Below are positions 30,051 to 39,354 of a stretch of 64,000 bases of DNA, in pieces. The first letter of the stretch is position 1. Each line of letters starts with the position of its first letter. The stretch lies in contig NZ_CP019947.1 of assembly GCF_002025205.1 (NCBI RefSeq), forward strand, positions 3,634,001 through 3,698,000, read 5' to 3'. Position numbers and translations under genes: made by a program. The notes under the pieces were generated by a model that saw nothing but the letters and a program-made list of their open reading frames with translations, searched no databases and was not told where the DNA came from. Source of the DNA: Pseudomonas sp. CC6-YY-74 (GTDB taxonomy: Bacteria; Pseudomonadota; Gammaproteobacteria; Pseudomonadales; Pseudomonadaceae).

Positions 30051-30252
30051 AGCAGGCCGTTGAAAAACGTAGGCGAGGCCGGCGAGACAAGGCAAAAATG
30101 ACCGCAACGTAGCGCAGCGGAGTAACAGCCACAGGCTGGCCCGCAGGGCGAGCGAAGCGAGTCAAAAGCGGAGTTTACTGGTGTAAATGAGCATTTTTAG
30201 CGCATTTTTAACGCCGTATCGCCCACGCAGATAGTATTTCAACGACCGGCTA
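30051..30252. mobile_element. MITE-like repeat, copy A (202 bp)
   Basis: Left tip AGCAGGCCGTTGAAAAACG; right tip is the imperfect complement TATTTCAACGACCGGCT. Interior shares GAGCGAAGCGAGTCAAA and TTTAC-x-TGGTGTAAATGAGCATT with copies C and D. No coding capacity. Occupies most of the gap after yggU. Confidence 0.65.
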
Positions 30253-30257
30253 GCCAA

Positions 30258-30285
30258 TTGACACCCCCTGCTCGCTCCGCATAAT
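30258..30285 (+). promoter_or_regulatory. Candidate sigma-70 promoter of the dynamin-like gene
   Basis: TTGACA (30258-30263) and CATAAT (30280-30285) separated by 16 bases, directly after repeat copy A and about 95 bases before the start codon. Confidence 0.6.
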
Positions 30286-30381
30286 GCTCGTCAGCCCAGA
30301 GCATCAGCGCCCGCCACGCGATGCCTGACAGAGCCGGTAACAGCACGGCCCCAGAGCCGCGCTAGCCAGAGGAACGCCAGG

Positions 30382-32364
30382 ATGAGCATGGAACGTCTCA
30401 GTCAACAGGTCGATGCCTACGTCGACTGGAAGCGCGAGCTGATGCGCCAGATCACGCGCTACCGCAGCTGGCTGGTCAACAACCGGCTCAACTCCGAGGC
30501 GCTGGACGGCAAACTCGAACGCGCGCTGAAACTGCTGCGTACCGACCACATCACCCTGGCCTTCGTCGGCGAGTTCTCGCGCGGCAAGACCGAACTGATC
30601 AACAGCCTGTTCTTCTCCGCATACGGCCAGCGCATGCTGCCGTCCCAGGCCGGGCGCACCACCATGTGTCCCACCGAGCTGTTCTTCGACCCCCGCTCGG
30701 AACGCTCCTACATCCGCCTGCTGCCGATCGAAACCCGCGCCACCGAGGCCAGTGTCGCTCAGTTCAAGCGCATTCCCCGGCATTGGGTGAACATCCCGCT
30801 GGACCTCAGCGACCCGGACAACATGGTCCAGGCCTTCACCCAGGTGGCGAAGAGCAAGCCCATGCCGGTGGAGCAAGCCATCCAGCTGGGCTTCCACCCC
30901 GACACCCTGGAAAGCACCGGCAAACCCGGCCAGGTGCTGGTGCCGGCCTGGCGTCATGCGCTGGTCAACTTCGACCACCCGCTGCTGCGCCAGGGCCTGC
31001 GCATCCTCGACACCCCCGGTTTGAATGCCCTGGGCAGCGAACCGGAGCTGACCCTGTCGATGCTGCCCAGCGCCCAGGCGATCATCTTTCTGCTGTCCGC
31101 CGACACCGGGGTAACCGCCAGCGACATGGCGGTCTGGCAGCAGCATATTCGCCAACTCGACGATGACACCCAGACCTGCCTGTTCGCCGTGCTGAACAAG
31201 ATCGACATCCTCTGGGACGACCTGGCCGGCGAAGCTTTCGTGCAGAACGCCATTCGGCAGATCCAGACCCTCACGGCCAGGCAACTCGGCATCCAGCCCG
31301 AGGAGGTGCTGCCGCTGTCGGCCAAACAGGCGTTGCTGGCCAAGGTGCGCAAGGATCAGGCGTTGCTGACCCGCAGCCAGATGAGCAATCTGGAGAATCT
31401 GCTGTGCGAGCGCATCGTCAGCCAGAAAGAACGCCTGATCGAAGAGCGCGTGGTCAACCAGGTGCTCGTCCTGCTGCAGGGCAGTCAGCATGCACTCAAC
31501 CTGCGCCTGGACAAGGTCAACGAACAACACGCGCTGCTGAGCAACCACCAGCACGACAACGGCCAGTTGTTGTTCGAGCTGACTGCCAAGACCAAGGACG
31601 ATCACAACCAGCATCACAAGCGCCTGCTCGGCCTGAAATCCAACCAGCGCCTGCTCAAGCGCCAAGGCGCGCTACTGCAGATCGCCGTGCGTGCGGAACG
31701 CCTCGACGAACACCTGAATAAAGTGCGCAAGGACCTCGCCGGCAGCTGGACCACCCTGGGCATCAACCAGGCAATCCTGCAGTTCTTCCGCGCGGTGGAG
31801 CATGACCTCGACAGCCTGGCGCATGAGGCCGAGATGGCCAACAAGATGGTCGCCGCCATCTACCGCCGGCACAACCAAGAGAATCCGTTGCAAGGCGTCG
31901 ATGCACCGCAGTTCAACATCAACCGCTACCGGCGCGAACTCAAACAGCTGCAGACCCAGGCCGACCAGTTCCGCCTGCACCTGAAAACCCTGCTCACCGA
32001 ACAGCGCAGCCTGAGCAAACGCTTCTTCGCCACCCTGGTGCAGGAAGTCATCGGCCTGCACCAGCGCCTGCGGGTCGAGGCCGGGCAATGGGCCAGCGAC
32101 GCGCTGATGCCACTGATGCAACACACCCTGGAACACAAACAGTTGCTGGAAAGCCACATGCTGCGGCTCAAGGCCCTGGCCCAGCAAACCCAGCAGGCGC
32201 GTCAGCGCGGCCAGCATCTGGCCGGTTACCGCGACGAGCTGCAACAGCAACTGGCCCAGGCGGGCGAGATGCTGCGCCACCTGCGCCGTCCAGCGCCGAT
32301 CCAGCGCCAGGGCAAGGTGGTCAATCTGCCCGGCGTGGCACGCGCCCACAGCGGCGGCGAATAA
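30382..32364 (+). CDS. Dynamin-like GTPase
   Basis: 660-residue large GTPase of the dynamin superfamily. G1 GEFSRGKT (residues 63-70), a switch-I Thr in AGRTTMCPTE, G3 DTPG (210-213) and G4 NKID (272-275). The rest is helical and Gln/Leu-rich, consistent with a middle/stalk region (about 330-640). I see no transmembrane paddle, so membrane contact, if any, would be peripheral. Bacterial dynamins remodel membranes or act in stress and phage responses; no specific role can be assigned. It stands alone, with its own promoter, between core genes. Confidence 0.88.
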   Translation: MSMERLSQQVDAYVDWKRELMRQITRYRSWLVNNRLNSEALDGKLERALKLLRTDHITLAFVGEFSRGKTELINSLFFSAYGQRMLPSQAGRTTMCPTELFFDPRSERSYIRLLPIETRATEASVAQFKRIPRHWVNIPLDLSDPDNMVQAFTQVAKSKPMPVEQAIQLGFHPDTLESTGKPGQVLVPAWRHALVNFDHPLLRQGLRILDTPGLNALGSEPELTLSMLPSAQAIIFLLSADTGVTASDMAVWQQHIRQLDDDTQTCLFAVLNKIDILWDDLAGEAFVQNAIRQIQTLTARQLGIQPEEVLPLSAKQALLAKVRKDQALLTRSQMSNLENLLCERIVSQKERLIEERVVNQVLVLLQGSQHALNLRLDKVNEQHALLSNHQHDNGQLLFELTAKTKDDHNQHHKRLLGLKSNQRLLKRQGALLQIAVRAERLDEHLNKVRKDLAGSWTTLGINQAILQFFRAVEHDLDSLAHEAEMANKMVAAIYRRHNQENPLQGVDAPQFNINRYRRELKQLQTQADQFRLHLKTLLTEQRSLSKRFFATLVQEVIGLHQRLRVEAGQWASDALMPLMQHTLEHKQLLESHMLRLKALAQQTQQARQRGQHLAGYRDELQQQLAQAGEMLRHLRRPAPIQRQGKVVNLPGVARAHSGGE

Positions 32365-32469
32365 CCGCCCGGCAGCAGCGCGGCCGGGCATTGCCCGCGG
32401 CCCCGCACGCTTGCCGCCTGGGGCCGCGCTCTTTAGACTGCGGCACTTCCTTTACTGCGAGCAGGGTCG

Positions 32470-33609
32470 ATGCCCACTGCCTTTCCCCAAGACTCTGTTG
32501 GCCTGGTGACCCCGCAGGTGCTGCATTTCGCCGAACCCCTGGCGCTCGCGTGCGGACGCAGCCTGGCCGACTACCAACTGGTCTACGAAACCTACGGCGA
32601 GCTGAACGCCGCGCACAGCAACGCGGTGCTGATCTGCCACGCGCTGTCCGGCCATCACCATGCCGCCGGCTACCACAGCGCGGACGAGCGCAAGCCCGGC
32701 TGGTGGGACAGCTGCATCGGCCCCGGCAAGCCGATCGACACCAACCGGTTCTTCGTCGTCAGCCTCAACAACCTCGGCGGTTGCAACGGCTCGACCGGCC
32801 CCTCCAGTCTCAATCCGGCCACCGGTAAACCCTTTGGCGCGGACTTCCCGGTGATGACCGTGGAGGACTGGGTGCACAGCCAGGCCCGCCTGGCCGATGC
32901 CCTCGGCATCGGCCAGTGGGCCGCAGTGGTCGGCGGCAGCCTCGGCGGCATGCAGGCCATGCAGTGGGCCATCAGCTACCCCGAGCGCATCCGCCACTGC
33001 CTGGCGATTGCCTCGGCGCCCAAGCTGTCGGCGCAGAACATCGCCTTCAACGAAGTGGCGCGCCAGGCAATCCTCACCGACCCAGAGTTCTACGGCGGGC
33101 ACTTCCAGGAGCGCGGGGTGATCCCTAAGCGCGGCCTGATGCTGGCGCGCATGGTCGGCCACATCACCTACCTGTCGGACGACGCCATGGGCGAGAAATT
33201 CGGCCGTGGCCTGAAGAGTGAAAAGCTCAACTACGACTTCCACAGCGTCGAGTTCCAGGTCGAGAGCTACCTGCGCTACCAGGGCGAGGAATTTTCCGGG
33301 CGTTTCGACGCCAACACCTACCTGCTGATGACCAAGGCGCTGGACTATTTCGACCCGGCGGCCAACCACGACGGCGACCTGGCTCAAACTCTGGCCGGGG
33401 TGCAGGCGCACTTCTGCGTGATGTCCTTCACCACCGACTGGCGCTTCTCGCCGGCGCGCTCGCGGGAGATCGTCGATGCGCTGATCGCCGCCCGCAAGAA
33501 CGTCTGCTACCTGGAAATCGACGCGCCCCAGGGCCACGACGCCTTCCTGATCCCGATCCCGCGTTATTTGCAGGCGTTCAGCAGCTATATGAACCGAATC
33601 GCAGTATGA
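32470..33609 (+). CDS. metX: Homoserine O-acyltransferase (succinyl-type in Pseudomonas)
   Basis: 379-residue alpha/beta-hydrolase acyltransferase, first step of methionine synthesis by direct sulfhydrylation. Nucleophile S157 in [15 protein letters not shown]; catalytic Asp and His regions FTTDWRFSP and [10 protein letters not shown]. MetX enzymes of Pseudomonas use succinyl-CoA although the family name is acetyltransferase (family knowledge). metW starts seven bases after its stop codon; the two act together. Confidence 0.96.
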   Translation: MPTAFPQDSVGLVTPQVLHFAEPLALACGRSLADYQLVYETYGELNAAHSNAVLICHALSGHHHAAGYHSADERKPGWWDSCIGPGKPIDTNRFFVVSLNNLGGCNGSTGPSSLNPATGKPFGADFPVMTVEDWVHSQARLADALGIGQWAAVVGGSLGGMQAMQWAISYPERIRHCLAIASAPKLSAQNIAFNEVARQAILTDPEFYGGHFQERGVIPKRGLMLARMVGHITYLSDDAMGEKFGRGLKSEKLNYDFHSVEFQVESYLRYQGEEFSGRFDANTYLLMTKALDYFDPAANHDGDLAQTLAGVQAHFCVMSFTTDWRFSPARSREIVDALIAARKNVCYLEIDAPQGHDAFLIPIPRYLQAFSSYMNRIAV

Positions 33610-33616
33610 GGCGCGC

Positions 33617-34219
33617 ATGAGAGCCGACCTGGACATCATCCAAGACTGGATCCCCGCCGGCAGCCGGGTACTCGACCTCGGCTGCGGTAATGGCGAACTG
33701 CTCGCCTGGCTGGCCGAGCACAAAGAGGTCAGCGGTTATGGCCTGGAGATCGACCCGGACAACATCGCCCAATGCGTCGGCAAGGGCGTCAACGTCATCG
33801 AGCAGAACCTCGACAAGGGCCTGGGCAACTTCGCCAGCAACAGTTTCGACGTGGTGGTGATGACCCAGTCGCTGCAGGCCCTGCACTTCCCGGACAAAGT
33901 ACTGGCGGAGATGCTGCGCATCGGCAAGACCTGCATCATCACCTTCCCCAACTTCGCCCACTGGCGTTGCCGCTGGTACCTGGCGAGCAAGGGGAGCATG
34001 CCGGTGTCCGACTTCCTGCCGTACACCTGGTACAACACGCCGAACATCCATTTCTGTACCTTCGAGGACTTCGAGCGCCTGTGCCTGGCACAAAACGCCA
34101 GGGTACTGAACCGCCTGGCGGTCGATCGCGACCATCTGCACGGTTGGGCCAGCCGCATTTGGCCTAATCTGTTAGGTGAGATCGGCATCTATCGGATCAG
34201 CGGACCGACCGCCAACTGA
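33617..34219 (+). CDS. metW: MetW, methionine-biosynthesis methyltransferase-like protein
   Basis: 200-residue class I methyltransferase-fold protein required with MetX for homoserine acylation in several proteobacteria. SAM-type loop [15 protein letters not shown] is present, then [25 protein letters not shown] and the family-specific [14 protein letters not shown] and [17 protein letters not shown]. Whether it methylates anything is unknown. Confidence 0.96.
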   Translation: MRADLDIIQDWIPAGSRVLDLGCGNGELLAWLAEHKEVSGYGLEIDPDNIAQCVGKGVNVIEQNLDKGLGNFASNSFDVVVMTQSLQALHFPDKVLAEMLRIGKTCIITFPNFAHWRCRWYLASKGSMPVSDFLPYTWYNTPNIHFCTFEDFERLCLAQNARVLNRLAVDRDHLHGWASRIWPNLLGEIGIYRISGPTAN

Positions 34220-34255
34220 TTCGCCGGCAACCAGGTCATCCTGAGGAGAACCACC

Positions 34256-34672
34256 ATGCGTCGCATCGCCCTACTGTTTATCGCCCTGTGCCTGAGTCTG
34301 CCGGCACTTGCCGAACGCAAACAAAGCTTCGGCGACCTGGACGTGCACTACAGCGCCTTCAACTCCAGCTTCCTGCAACCGGATATCGCCGCGGCGACGG
34401 GCCTCAGCCGCAACAAGAAACAGGGCGTGCTGAATATTGCGGTGCTCAAGGCCGGCCAACCGACCGCCGCCGCCGTCAGTGGCGAGATACGCAACCTGCT
34501 CGGCCAGATCCACCCCCTGCAGTTCAAGCAGGTGAAAGAAGGCACGGCTATTTACTACCTGGCGCAGTTCCCCATCGAGCAACAGGAGATGTTGCGCTTC
34601 AGCCTCAGTATCCAGGCGGACGGCGGCAACACGCACAGCCTCGACTTCAACCAGGAACTCTTCCCCGACTGA
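34256..34672 (+). CDS. DUF4426 periplasmic protein
   Basis: 138-residue secreted protein. Signal peptide [19 protein letters not shown] with cleavage before ERKQSFG. The mature part ([32 protein letters not shown]) matches the DUF4426 family I know from this position in Pseudomonas and Vibrio, upstream of rdgB. No known activity; probably a small beta-sandwich. Stop overlaps the rdgB start by one base. Confidence 0.88.
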   Translation: MRRIALLFIALCLSLPALAERKQSFGDLDVHYSAFNSSFLQPDIAAATGLSRNKKQGVLNIAVLKAGQPTAAAVSGEIRNLLGQIHPLQFKQVKEGTAIYYLAQFPIEQQEMLRFSLSIQADGGNTHSLDFNQELFPD

Positions 34673-35268
34673 TGATCCAGTTAAACGAGCTCGTCCTCGC
34701 CAGCCATAACGCCGGCAAACTCAAGGAACTCCAGGCCATGCTTGGCAATGCGGTGCGTGTGCGCTCAATCGGCGAGTTCAGCGACCTGGAGCCCGAAGAA
34801 ACCGGCTTGTCATTCATCGAAAACGCCATCCTCAAGGCGCGCCATGCCGCGCGCGTATCGGGCTTGCCGGCACTGGCCGATGACTCCGGCCTGGCCGTCG
34901 ACTTTCTCGGCGGCGCACCGGGCATCTATTCGGCGCGTTATGCCGATGGCCGCGGCGACGCGGCGAACAACGCCAAACTGCTCGAAGTCTTGCAAGGCGT
35001 CCCTGACGTGCAGCGCAGCGCGCAATTCGTCTGTTGCCTGGCACTGGTGCGGCATGCCGAAGACCCCTTGCCGATCATCTGCGAAGGCCTCTGGTACGGG
35101 CATATCCTGCATGCCGCACGCGGCGAACAGGGCTTCGGCTACGACCCGCTGTTCTGGGTCGAGGAGCGCCAGTGCTCCAGCGCCGAACTCGCGCCCGGCG
35201 AGAAGAACCAACTGAGCCATCGCGCCCGCGCCATGGCCCTGCTCAAGCAACGATTGAGGCTGGCATGA
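34672..35268 (+). CDS. rdgB: RdgB/HAM1 dITP/XTP pyrophosphatase
   Basis: 198-residue house-cleaning nucleotidase hydrolysing dITP, ITP and XTP to monophosphates. Motifs [56 protein letters not shown] and SHRARAM are intact. Overlaps the upstream gene by one base and hemW by four (ATGA). Confidence 0.97.
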   Translation: MIQLNELVLASHNAGKLKELQAMLGNAVRVRSIGEFSDLEPEETGLSFIENAILKARHAARVSGLPALADDSGLAVDFLGGAPGIYSARYADGRGDAANNAKLLEVLQGVPDVQRSAQFVCCLALVRHAEDPLPIICEGLWYGHILHAARGEQGFGYDPLFWVEERQCSSAELAPGEKNQLSHRARAMALLKQRLRLA

Positions 35269-36425
35269 CACTGTCCACGGGCGGGGGCTTCCAACTGCCC
35301 CCGTTAGCGCTGTATATCCATATCCCCTGGTGCGTGAAGAAGTGCCCCTACTGCGACTTCAACTCCCATGCCGCCGGACCCACGCTGCCGGAAGAGGAAT
35401 ACGTCGACGCCCTGCTCGCCGATCTCGATGAAGATCTACCGCAGGTCTACGGCCGCCAACTGACCTCGATTTTCTTCGGTGGCGGCACGCCCAGCCTGTT
35501 CTCGGCCAAGGCGCTGGGCCGCTTGCTCGAAGGAGTTGAGCGCCGCGTGCCCTTCGCCGCCGATATCGAAATCACCCTGGAAGCCAACCCCGGTACCTTC
35601 GAGCAGGCCAAGTTCCGCGACTACCGTGGCCTTGGCATCAATCGCCTGTCGATCGGCGTACAGAGTTTCCAGGCCGCCAAGCTCAAGGCCTTGGGCCGCA
35701 TCCATGATGGTGACGAGGCGATCCGCGCCGCCGACATGGCGCGCGCCGCCGGCTTCGACAACTTCAACCTGGACCTGATGCACGGCCTGCCGGATCAGTC
35801 GATTGAGGATGCCCTCAGCGATTTGCGCATCGCCATCGCCCAGGGCCCCACCCACCTGTCCTGGTACCAGCTGACGGTGGAGCCGAATACGGTGTTCTGG
35901 AACCAGCCACCGGTGATGCCCGAGGACGATATCCTCTGGGACATCCAGGAAGCCGGTCAGGCGCTGCTGGCCGAACACGGCTACGCCCAGTACGAGGTGT
36001 CCGCCTACGCCCAGCCCGGCAAGGCGGCGCGGCACAACCTCAATTACTGGAGTTTCGGCGACTTCCTCGGCATCGGCGCTGGCGCCCACGCCAAGCTGAG
36101 CAACCCGGACGGCACGATCAAGCGCAGCTGGAAAACCCGCCTGCCCAAGGACTACCTGGACCCCAGCAAAGGCTTCAGCGCCGGCGAGCGAGTGCTCGGC
36201 CCCGACGAACTGCCCTTCGAGTTTCTGATGAACGTGCTGCGCCTATCGGCCGGCAGCGCCAGCGAGCTGTTCACTCAGCGCACCGGCCTACCACTCAGCC
36301 AGTTGGCCGCCGCCCGCGCCGAGGCCGAGCGCCGAGGCCTGCTGCACAGCGACCCGACGCGCCTGACGGCGACCCGCGAAGGCCAGCTGTTTCTCAACGA
36401 CCTGCTGCAACACTTTCTACCCTGA
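35265..36425 (+). CDS. hemW: Radical SAM haem chaperone HemW
   Basis: 386-residue radical SAM protein related to coproporphyrinogen oxidase HemN, but a haem chaperone. Fe-S cysteines C23, C27 and C30 in CVKKCPYC (CxxxCxxC); [13 protein letters not shown] motif; [31 protein letters not shown]. Lacks the N-terminal extension of true HemN. ATG 35265 overlaps the rdgB stop. Confidence 0.96.
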   Translation: MTLSTGGGFQLPPLALYIHIPWCVKKCPYCDFNSHAAGPTLPEEEYVDALLADLDEDLPQVYGRQLTSIFFGGGTPSLFSAKALGRLLEGVERRVPFAADIEITLEANPGTFEQAKFRDYRGLGINRLSIGVQSFQAAKLKALGRIHDGDEAIRAADMARAAGFDNFNLDLMHGLPDQSIEDALSDLRIAIAQGPTHLSWYQLTVEPNTVFWNQPPVMPEDDILWDIQEAGQALLAEHGYAQYEVSAYAQPGKAARHNLNYWSFGDFLGIGAGAHAKLSNPDGTIKRSWKTRLPKDYLDPSKGFSAGERVLGPDELPFEFLMNVLRLSAGSASELFTQRTGLPLSQLAAARAEAERRGLLHSDPTRLTATREGQLFLNDLLQHFLP

Positions 36426-36459
36426 CCTGCTGTGCGCCACGCGGCGCTAAGGACCCCGT

Positions 36460-36783
36460 TTGGACCTGTTATTCGACCTGATTGCCACCCTGTCGCGCTG
36501 GAGCCGTGGCCACCTCTACGACATCGCCCTGGCCATCATGGCCACCCTGCTGGTGCTGTTCGGCCCCGGCATCAATGCCTGGGTGCAACGCAGTATCGGC
36601 GGCCTCAACTTCGTCTTCCGCACCCTGATTTTCGTCCTGATCTGCGCGGTCGGCTACGGCCTGGCAATGGTCTTCGTCACCCCCTGGCTGGCCCAAGGCC
36701 TCGGCCACTTCAACAATTACACCCTGGCGCCGGTGTTGTTGCTGGTGTTCTTCCTGATCGGCGTGCTGGCGGATCGCAGCTAG
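36460..36783 (+). CDS. DUF3392 membrane protein, TTG start
   Basis: 107-residue protein with about three transmembrane helices: ALAIMATLLVLFGPGI, FRTLIFVLICAVGYGLAMVF and APVLLLVFFLIGVLA. Fits DUF3392, found after hemW in Pseudomonas and relatives. The only plausible start is TTG 36460, preceded by AAGGA. Converges on zapE with six bases between stops. Confidence 0.85.
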   Translation: MDLLFDLIATLSRWSRGHLYDIALAIMATLLVLFGPGINAWVQRSIGGLNFVFRTLIFVLICAVGYGLAMVFVTPWLAQGLGHFNNYTLAPVLLLVFFLIGVLADRS

Positions 36784-36789
36784 CGGGGG

Positions 36790-37917
36790 CTAGACGCTGG
36801 CGAAGCGTTGCAACTGCATCTCGTGCAGACGGCTGAGGGTGCGGCGAAACGCAAAGGCCAGATAACCCTGGGTATACAGCTGATCCAGCGGCACCTGCGC
36901 CTCCAGATACAGCGGTACGCGGCGGTCGTAGCACTCATCGACCAGGGCGATAAAGCGCCGCACGCTGTCGTCATGCACCGACAGCTCGGGTAACTCACGG
37001 TCGCCGGCCTGCACCCGCTCGACACCATCCTCGGTGCCACGGGCAATCTTCGCGGCGCGCTGCTGGGCACTCAGGTTGGGCACCTCGCTCAACACAATGG
37101 CCGAGTAACGGTCACACAGGCCGATGAAGTCCAGGGCCGACAGCGGCTGCTCGCACAGTTCGGCGTAGCGACACCAGAGCGCCGTCGCGCTACGCCGCAC
37201 CACGTTAATCGCCCGGTGCCCCAGCGTTATCTGCTCGGTCGAGGCCGGCTGGCCTGGCGTCAGCTGCTCGAACACCTCACTCAGGCCGCTCGGCTGCTCT
37301 GGATGAGCCACCCAATAGCGCGGCTGCGCGGCGCCCGGATGCAGGCGATGGTCCTGGCCGCCATCGATACCCAACACCTGCATGTGCTGCTCGATCGCCA
37401 CGATCGCCGGCAGAAAGCGCTCGCGGTTGAAGCCCTCGGCATACAGCTGCCGCGGCGGCTGGTTGGAGGTGGCAACCAACACCACGCCGGCCTCGAACAT
37501 CGCCTGCAGCAAAGGACCGACAATCATCGCATCGCCGATGTCATTGACGAACAGCTCGTCGAAACACAGCACCCGCACCTCTGCGCTCAGCTCGCGCGCC
37601 AGCGCCTGCAAAGGGGCGGGCGTGCCGGTCAGCTGAAACAGACGGCGATGCACCCAGCTCATGAAGTGATGAAAGTGTTGCCGCCGCGTCGGCACCCGCA
37701 GGCTGCGATGGAACTGGTCCATCAACCAGGTCTTGCCACGCCCCACCGGCCCCCAGAGATACACCCCGGTCGGTGGCTGCCCTGCGCTGCCTGCTTGATG
37801 CAGGGCCTGGTGGCAGTCTTCCAGCAACTGCGCGGCCTGCCACTGCGCCTGATCCGACTCGAAGCCCTGCTGCTCGATGGCCCGCCGATAGGCTGCCAGG
37901 GGTGACGCCACATCCAT
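36790..37917 (-). CDS. zapE: AFG1-like ATPase / cell division protein ZapE
   Basis: 375-residue AAA ATPase of the AFG1/ZapE family, linked in E. coli to FtsZ-ring dynamics under stress. Walker A GPVGRGKT (residues 56-63), Walker B VLCFDELFVND, sensor region VLVATSNQPP and the C-terminal IGLCDRYSAIVLS and RFIALVDECYDRRVPLY. Minus strand, start ATG 37917. Confidence 0.92.
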   Translation of the reverse strand: MDVASPLAAYRRAIEQQGFESDQAQWQAAQLLEDCHQALHQAGSAGQPPTGVYLWGPVGRGKTWLMDQFHRSLRVPTRRQHFHHFMSWVHRRLFQLTGTPAPLQALARELSAEVRVLCFDELFVNDIGDAMIVGPLLQAMFEAGVVLVATSNQPPRQLYAEGFNRERFLPAIVAIEQHMQVLGIDGGQDHRLHPGAAQPRYWVAHPEQPSGLSEVFEQLTPGQPASTEQITLGHRAINVVRRSATALWCRYAELCEQPLSALDFIGLCDRYSAIVLSEVPNLSAQQRAAKIARGTEDGVERVQAGDRELPELSVHDDSVRRFIALVDECYDRRVPLYLEAQVPLDQLYTQGYLAFAFRRTLSRLHEMQLQRFASV

Positions 37918-38126
37918 ACAACTACCGCTCGCTTAACCCAGCCCGTAATGGCGGCGGCTATTTTACAGGCTCGCGGCTGGCATGCGGCATCAGGCTGACG
38001 ACCGCATAGCCCTCAAGCAATCTGGCACGGCCAATCGCAGAGGCTGCTGGACAAGCAAGCGTTGTCCAGCAATTCGTTCCCAGGCTACCTCGCTTGTACA
38101 TGGGCTAAAGGGCAGACACAGGCAGC

Positions 38127-38199
38127 GCATAAAATGCGCAGCAGGTGCTGACTGGGGCTGTCCAGCCGCAACGCGGCGACGTTGAGCGACTTGTTATGC
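38127..38199 (-). repeat. Integron attC-like recombination site 2, partly decayed
   Basis: Read on the minus strand it begins GCATAACAAGTCGCTCAACG, a textbook R'' core plus spacer for chromosomal-integron attC sites. It holds an internal stem (GGCTG/CAGCC) and ends near TTTATGC, one base off the GTTATGC core. The stop codon TAA of the preceding DinB-like gene lies inside its first core, as usual for gene cassettes. Confidence 0.65.
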
Positions 38200-38727
38200 A
38201 TTTGGCACAATAAAGACAAGGTCGGTTATACCAACATCGATACCAGACTGACTCAGAAGTGTTGTTACTTGCCCCCTATGATGCGTTTGGTGATTGAAAA
38301 CATGCATAAGCAGACTGAAAAAAATCTTCGTAGAAGCCACACCCTTAGTGTCCTGGTAACTAACAACCTGCGAAAGCTCTTCGTCACTTAATGAAGCAGC
38401 CAGATCTGAAAAGATTTCATCTAGTAGTTGGCGACGGCCTTTAAGTTCGCTGAAGTTTTCACAGAGCAGTACGTCAAGTGACTCAGGACACGACAAATCC
38501 AGTATCTGATTCAATGCCTGATGCGCGAGCAAAGCAGGCGTAAACCGCTTGAGCCAGATGGTGTCAGCCACACAGATATGATTTAACGTGCCAAATATTG
38601 AACTAAAGAATGCACCTTTATTCTCATGCAGCTTTTCTGGCGGAAGCGTTCCCGCTGTTTCGTAAATCTTTTGATTCATCCACTGGTTATAGTCTGCCAT
38701 TAGGCAAACATGATCCTTCAGTTTCAT
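38194..38727 (-). CDS. DinB/YfiT-fold protein carried as an integron cassette
   Basis: 177-residue protein of the DinB (DNA-damage-inducible, YfiT-like) metal-dependent four-helix family, not DNA polymerase IV. The likely metal histidines are the His in FGTLNHICVADTIWLKRF and those in LMHVFNHQTHHRGQVTTLL; WLKRF and H-x-x-H-H-R-G-Q are hallmarks. Such proteins include thiol-dependent transferases and detoxification enzymes; substrate unknown. ATG 38727 (MKLKDH) is chosen; ATG 38748 lies inside the attC core. It sits tightly between two attC sites and is visibly AT-richer than its neighbours, so acquisition by cassette capture is the likely origin. Confidence 0.85.
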   Translation of the reverse strand: MKLKDHVCLMADYNQWMNQKIYETAGTLPPEKLHENKGAFFSSIFGTLNHICVADTIWLKRFTPALLAHQALNQILDLSCPESLDVLLCENFSELKGRRQLLDEIFSDLAASLSDEELSQVVSYQDTKGVASTKIFFSLLMHVFNHQTHHRGQVTTLLSQSGIDVGITDLVFIVPNA

Positions 38728-38744
38728 GGCGGCATGCTCTATAG

Positions 38745-38820
38745 GCATAATGATTAAGCTAAGGGGCGGCGGTACGCCGTCCCAGCGAATAAAAGTTGCG
38801 ATTTCAGCGCCTTGTTATGC
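38745..38820 (-). repeat. Integron attC recombination site 1
   Basis: 76 bases. On the minus strand: GCATAACAAGGCGCTG, a spacer, GGGACGGCG / CGCCGCCCC stem, then TTAGCTTAATCATTATGC. The outer cores are near-complementary (GCATAAC and ATTATGC), with L-type inner boxes, the architecture of an attC (59-base element) from a Pseudomonas-type chromosomal integron. Confidence 0.82.
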
Positions 38821-38884
38821 GCGCCGGCACAGAATATCTTACCCGCCACTACATAGAACTAACTTGGCGCTTAAGATACATGGA

Positions 38885-39046
38885 TCAATTCTCAGAAAAA
38901 ATGGTTGCGTCTTGAGCGGCCTCAGTAGCTAGTTTCAAACGGTCAGCTTTACAAATGTAGTTAGACTTACTTTTTGGCGCCAATTTGGCACTAGCTTTTT
39001 TGGCGTGCGCCTTTAATAACTGATTTATTTTTTTACGACGATTCAT
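38885..39046 (-). CDS. Small basic DUF2986-type protein
   Basis: 53-codon gene. The protein starts MNRRKKINQLLKAHAKKASA and continues KLAPKSKSNYICKADR; it is strongly basic at the N-terminus. ATG 39046 follows GAGG at good spacing. The sequence resembles the DUF2986 family of small proteins known in gamma-proteobacteria (recognised from memory). It precedes attC site 1 on the same strand by about 65 bases, so it is probably the first visible cassette of the array. Function unknown. Confidence 0.75.
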   Translation of the reverse strand: MNRRKKINQLLKAHAKKASAKLAPKSKSNYICKADRLKLATEAAQDATIFSEN

Positions 39047-39141
39047 ATTCCTCTACTCAGCTTGTAAATTCTTGAATAATATCAGCTCAAAATATTGAAC
39101 CAGACCCTGGCGCGCGCTCTTAGTGCATCACTAGTAATTAG

Positions 39142-39271
39142 GCGACATGCCATGTCGCGCTTTCTGTCGTGACGACATGTCGTATAACGTTCCTTGTCGC
39201 CCTATAAGTCCTTGTCTAGCTCAGAGGTGGTCGCGGCAAACGCGACATCACTCGGGGGACAACGCGACATG
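39142..39271. repeat. Cluster of GACAT palindromes in a 308-base non-coding gap
   Basis: The gap 39047-39354 has no convincing gene. It contains GCGACATG-C-CATGTCGC (39142-39158), the perfect 12-bp palindrome ACGACATGTCGT (39172-39183), and further copies CGCGACATCA (39241) and CGCGACATGG (39263). This looks like a mobile-element end or a recombinase/regulator binding array at the edge of the cassette block. Confidence 0.55.
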
Positions 39272-39354
39272 GACGGCAAGCCCCAGCGAAGCTACTGATT
39301 TGCCATCAGGCTGTCCACCAGCTGTTCAGTCGCTCAACCGCTTCGGCCTAGCGC

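Noticed and set aside
30304..31665. A 453-codon antisense frame over the dynamin-like GTPase
   Set aside because: No motif; the plus strand carries complete G1, G3 and G4 GTPase motifs.
32365..32469. A methionine-type riboswitch before metX
   Set aside because: The leader is about 100 GC-rich bases without any recognisable aptamer core or terminator.
38194..38727. The DinB-family gene as DNA polymerase IV
   Set aside because: It is the YfiT/DinB four-helix metal fold (NH..., H-x-x-x-H); no polymerase palm motifs and far too short.
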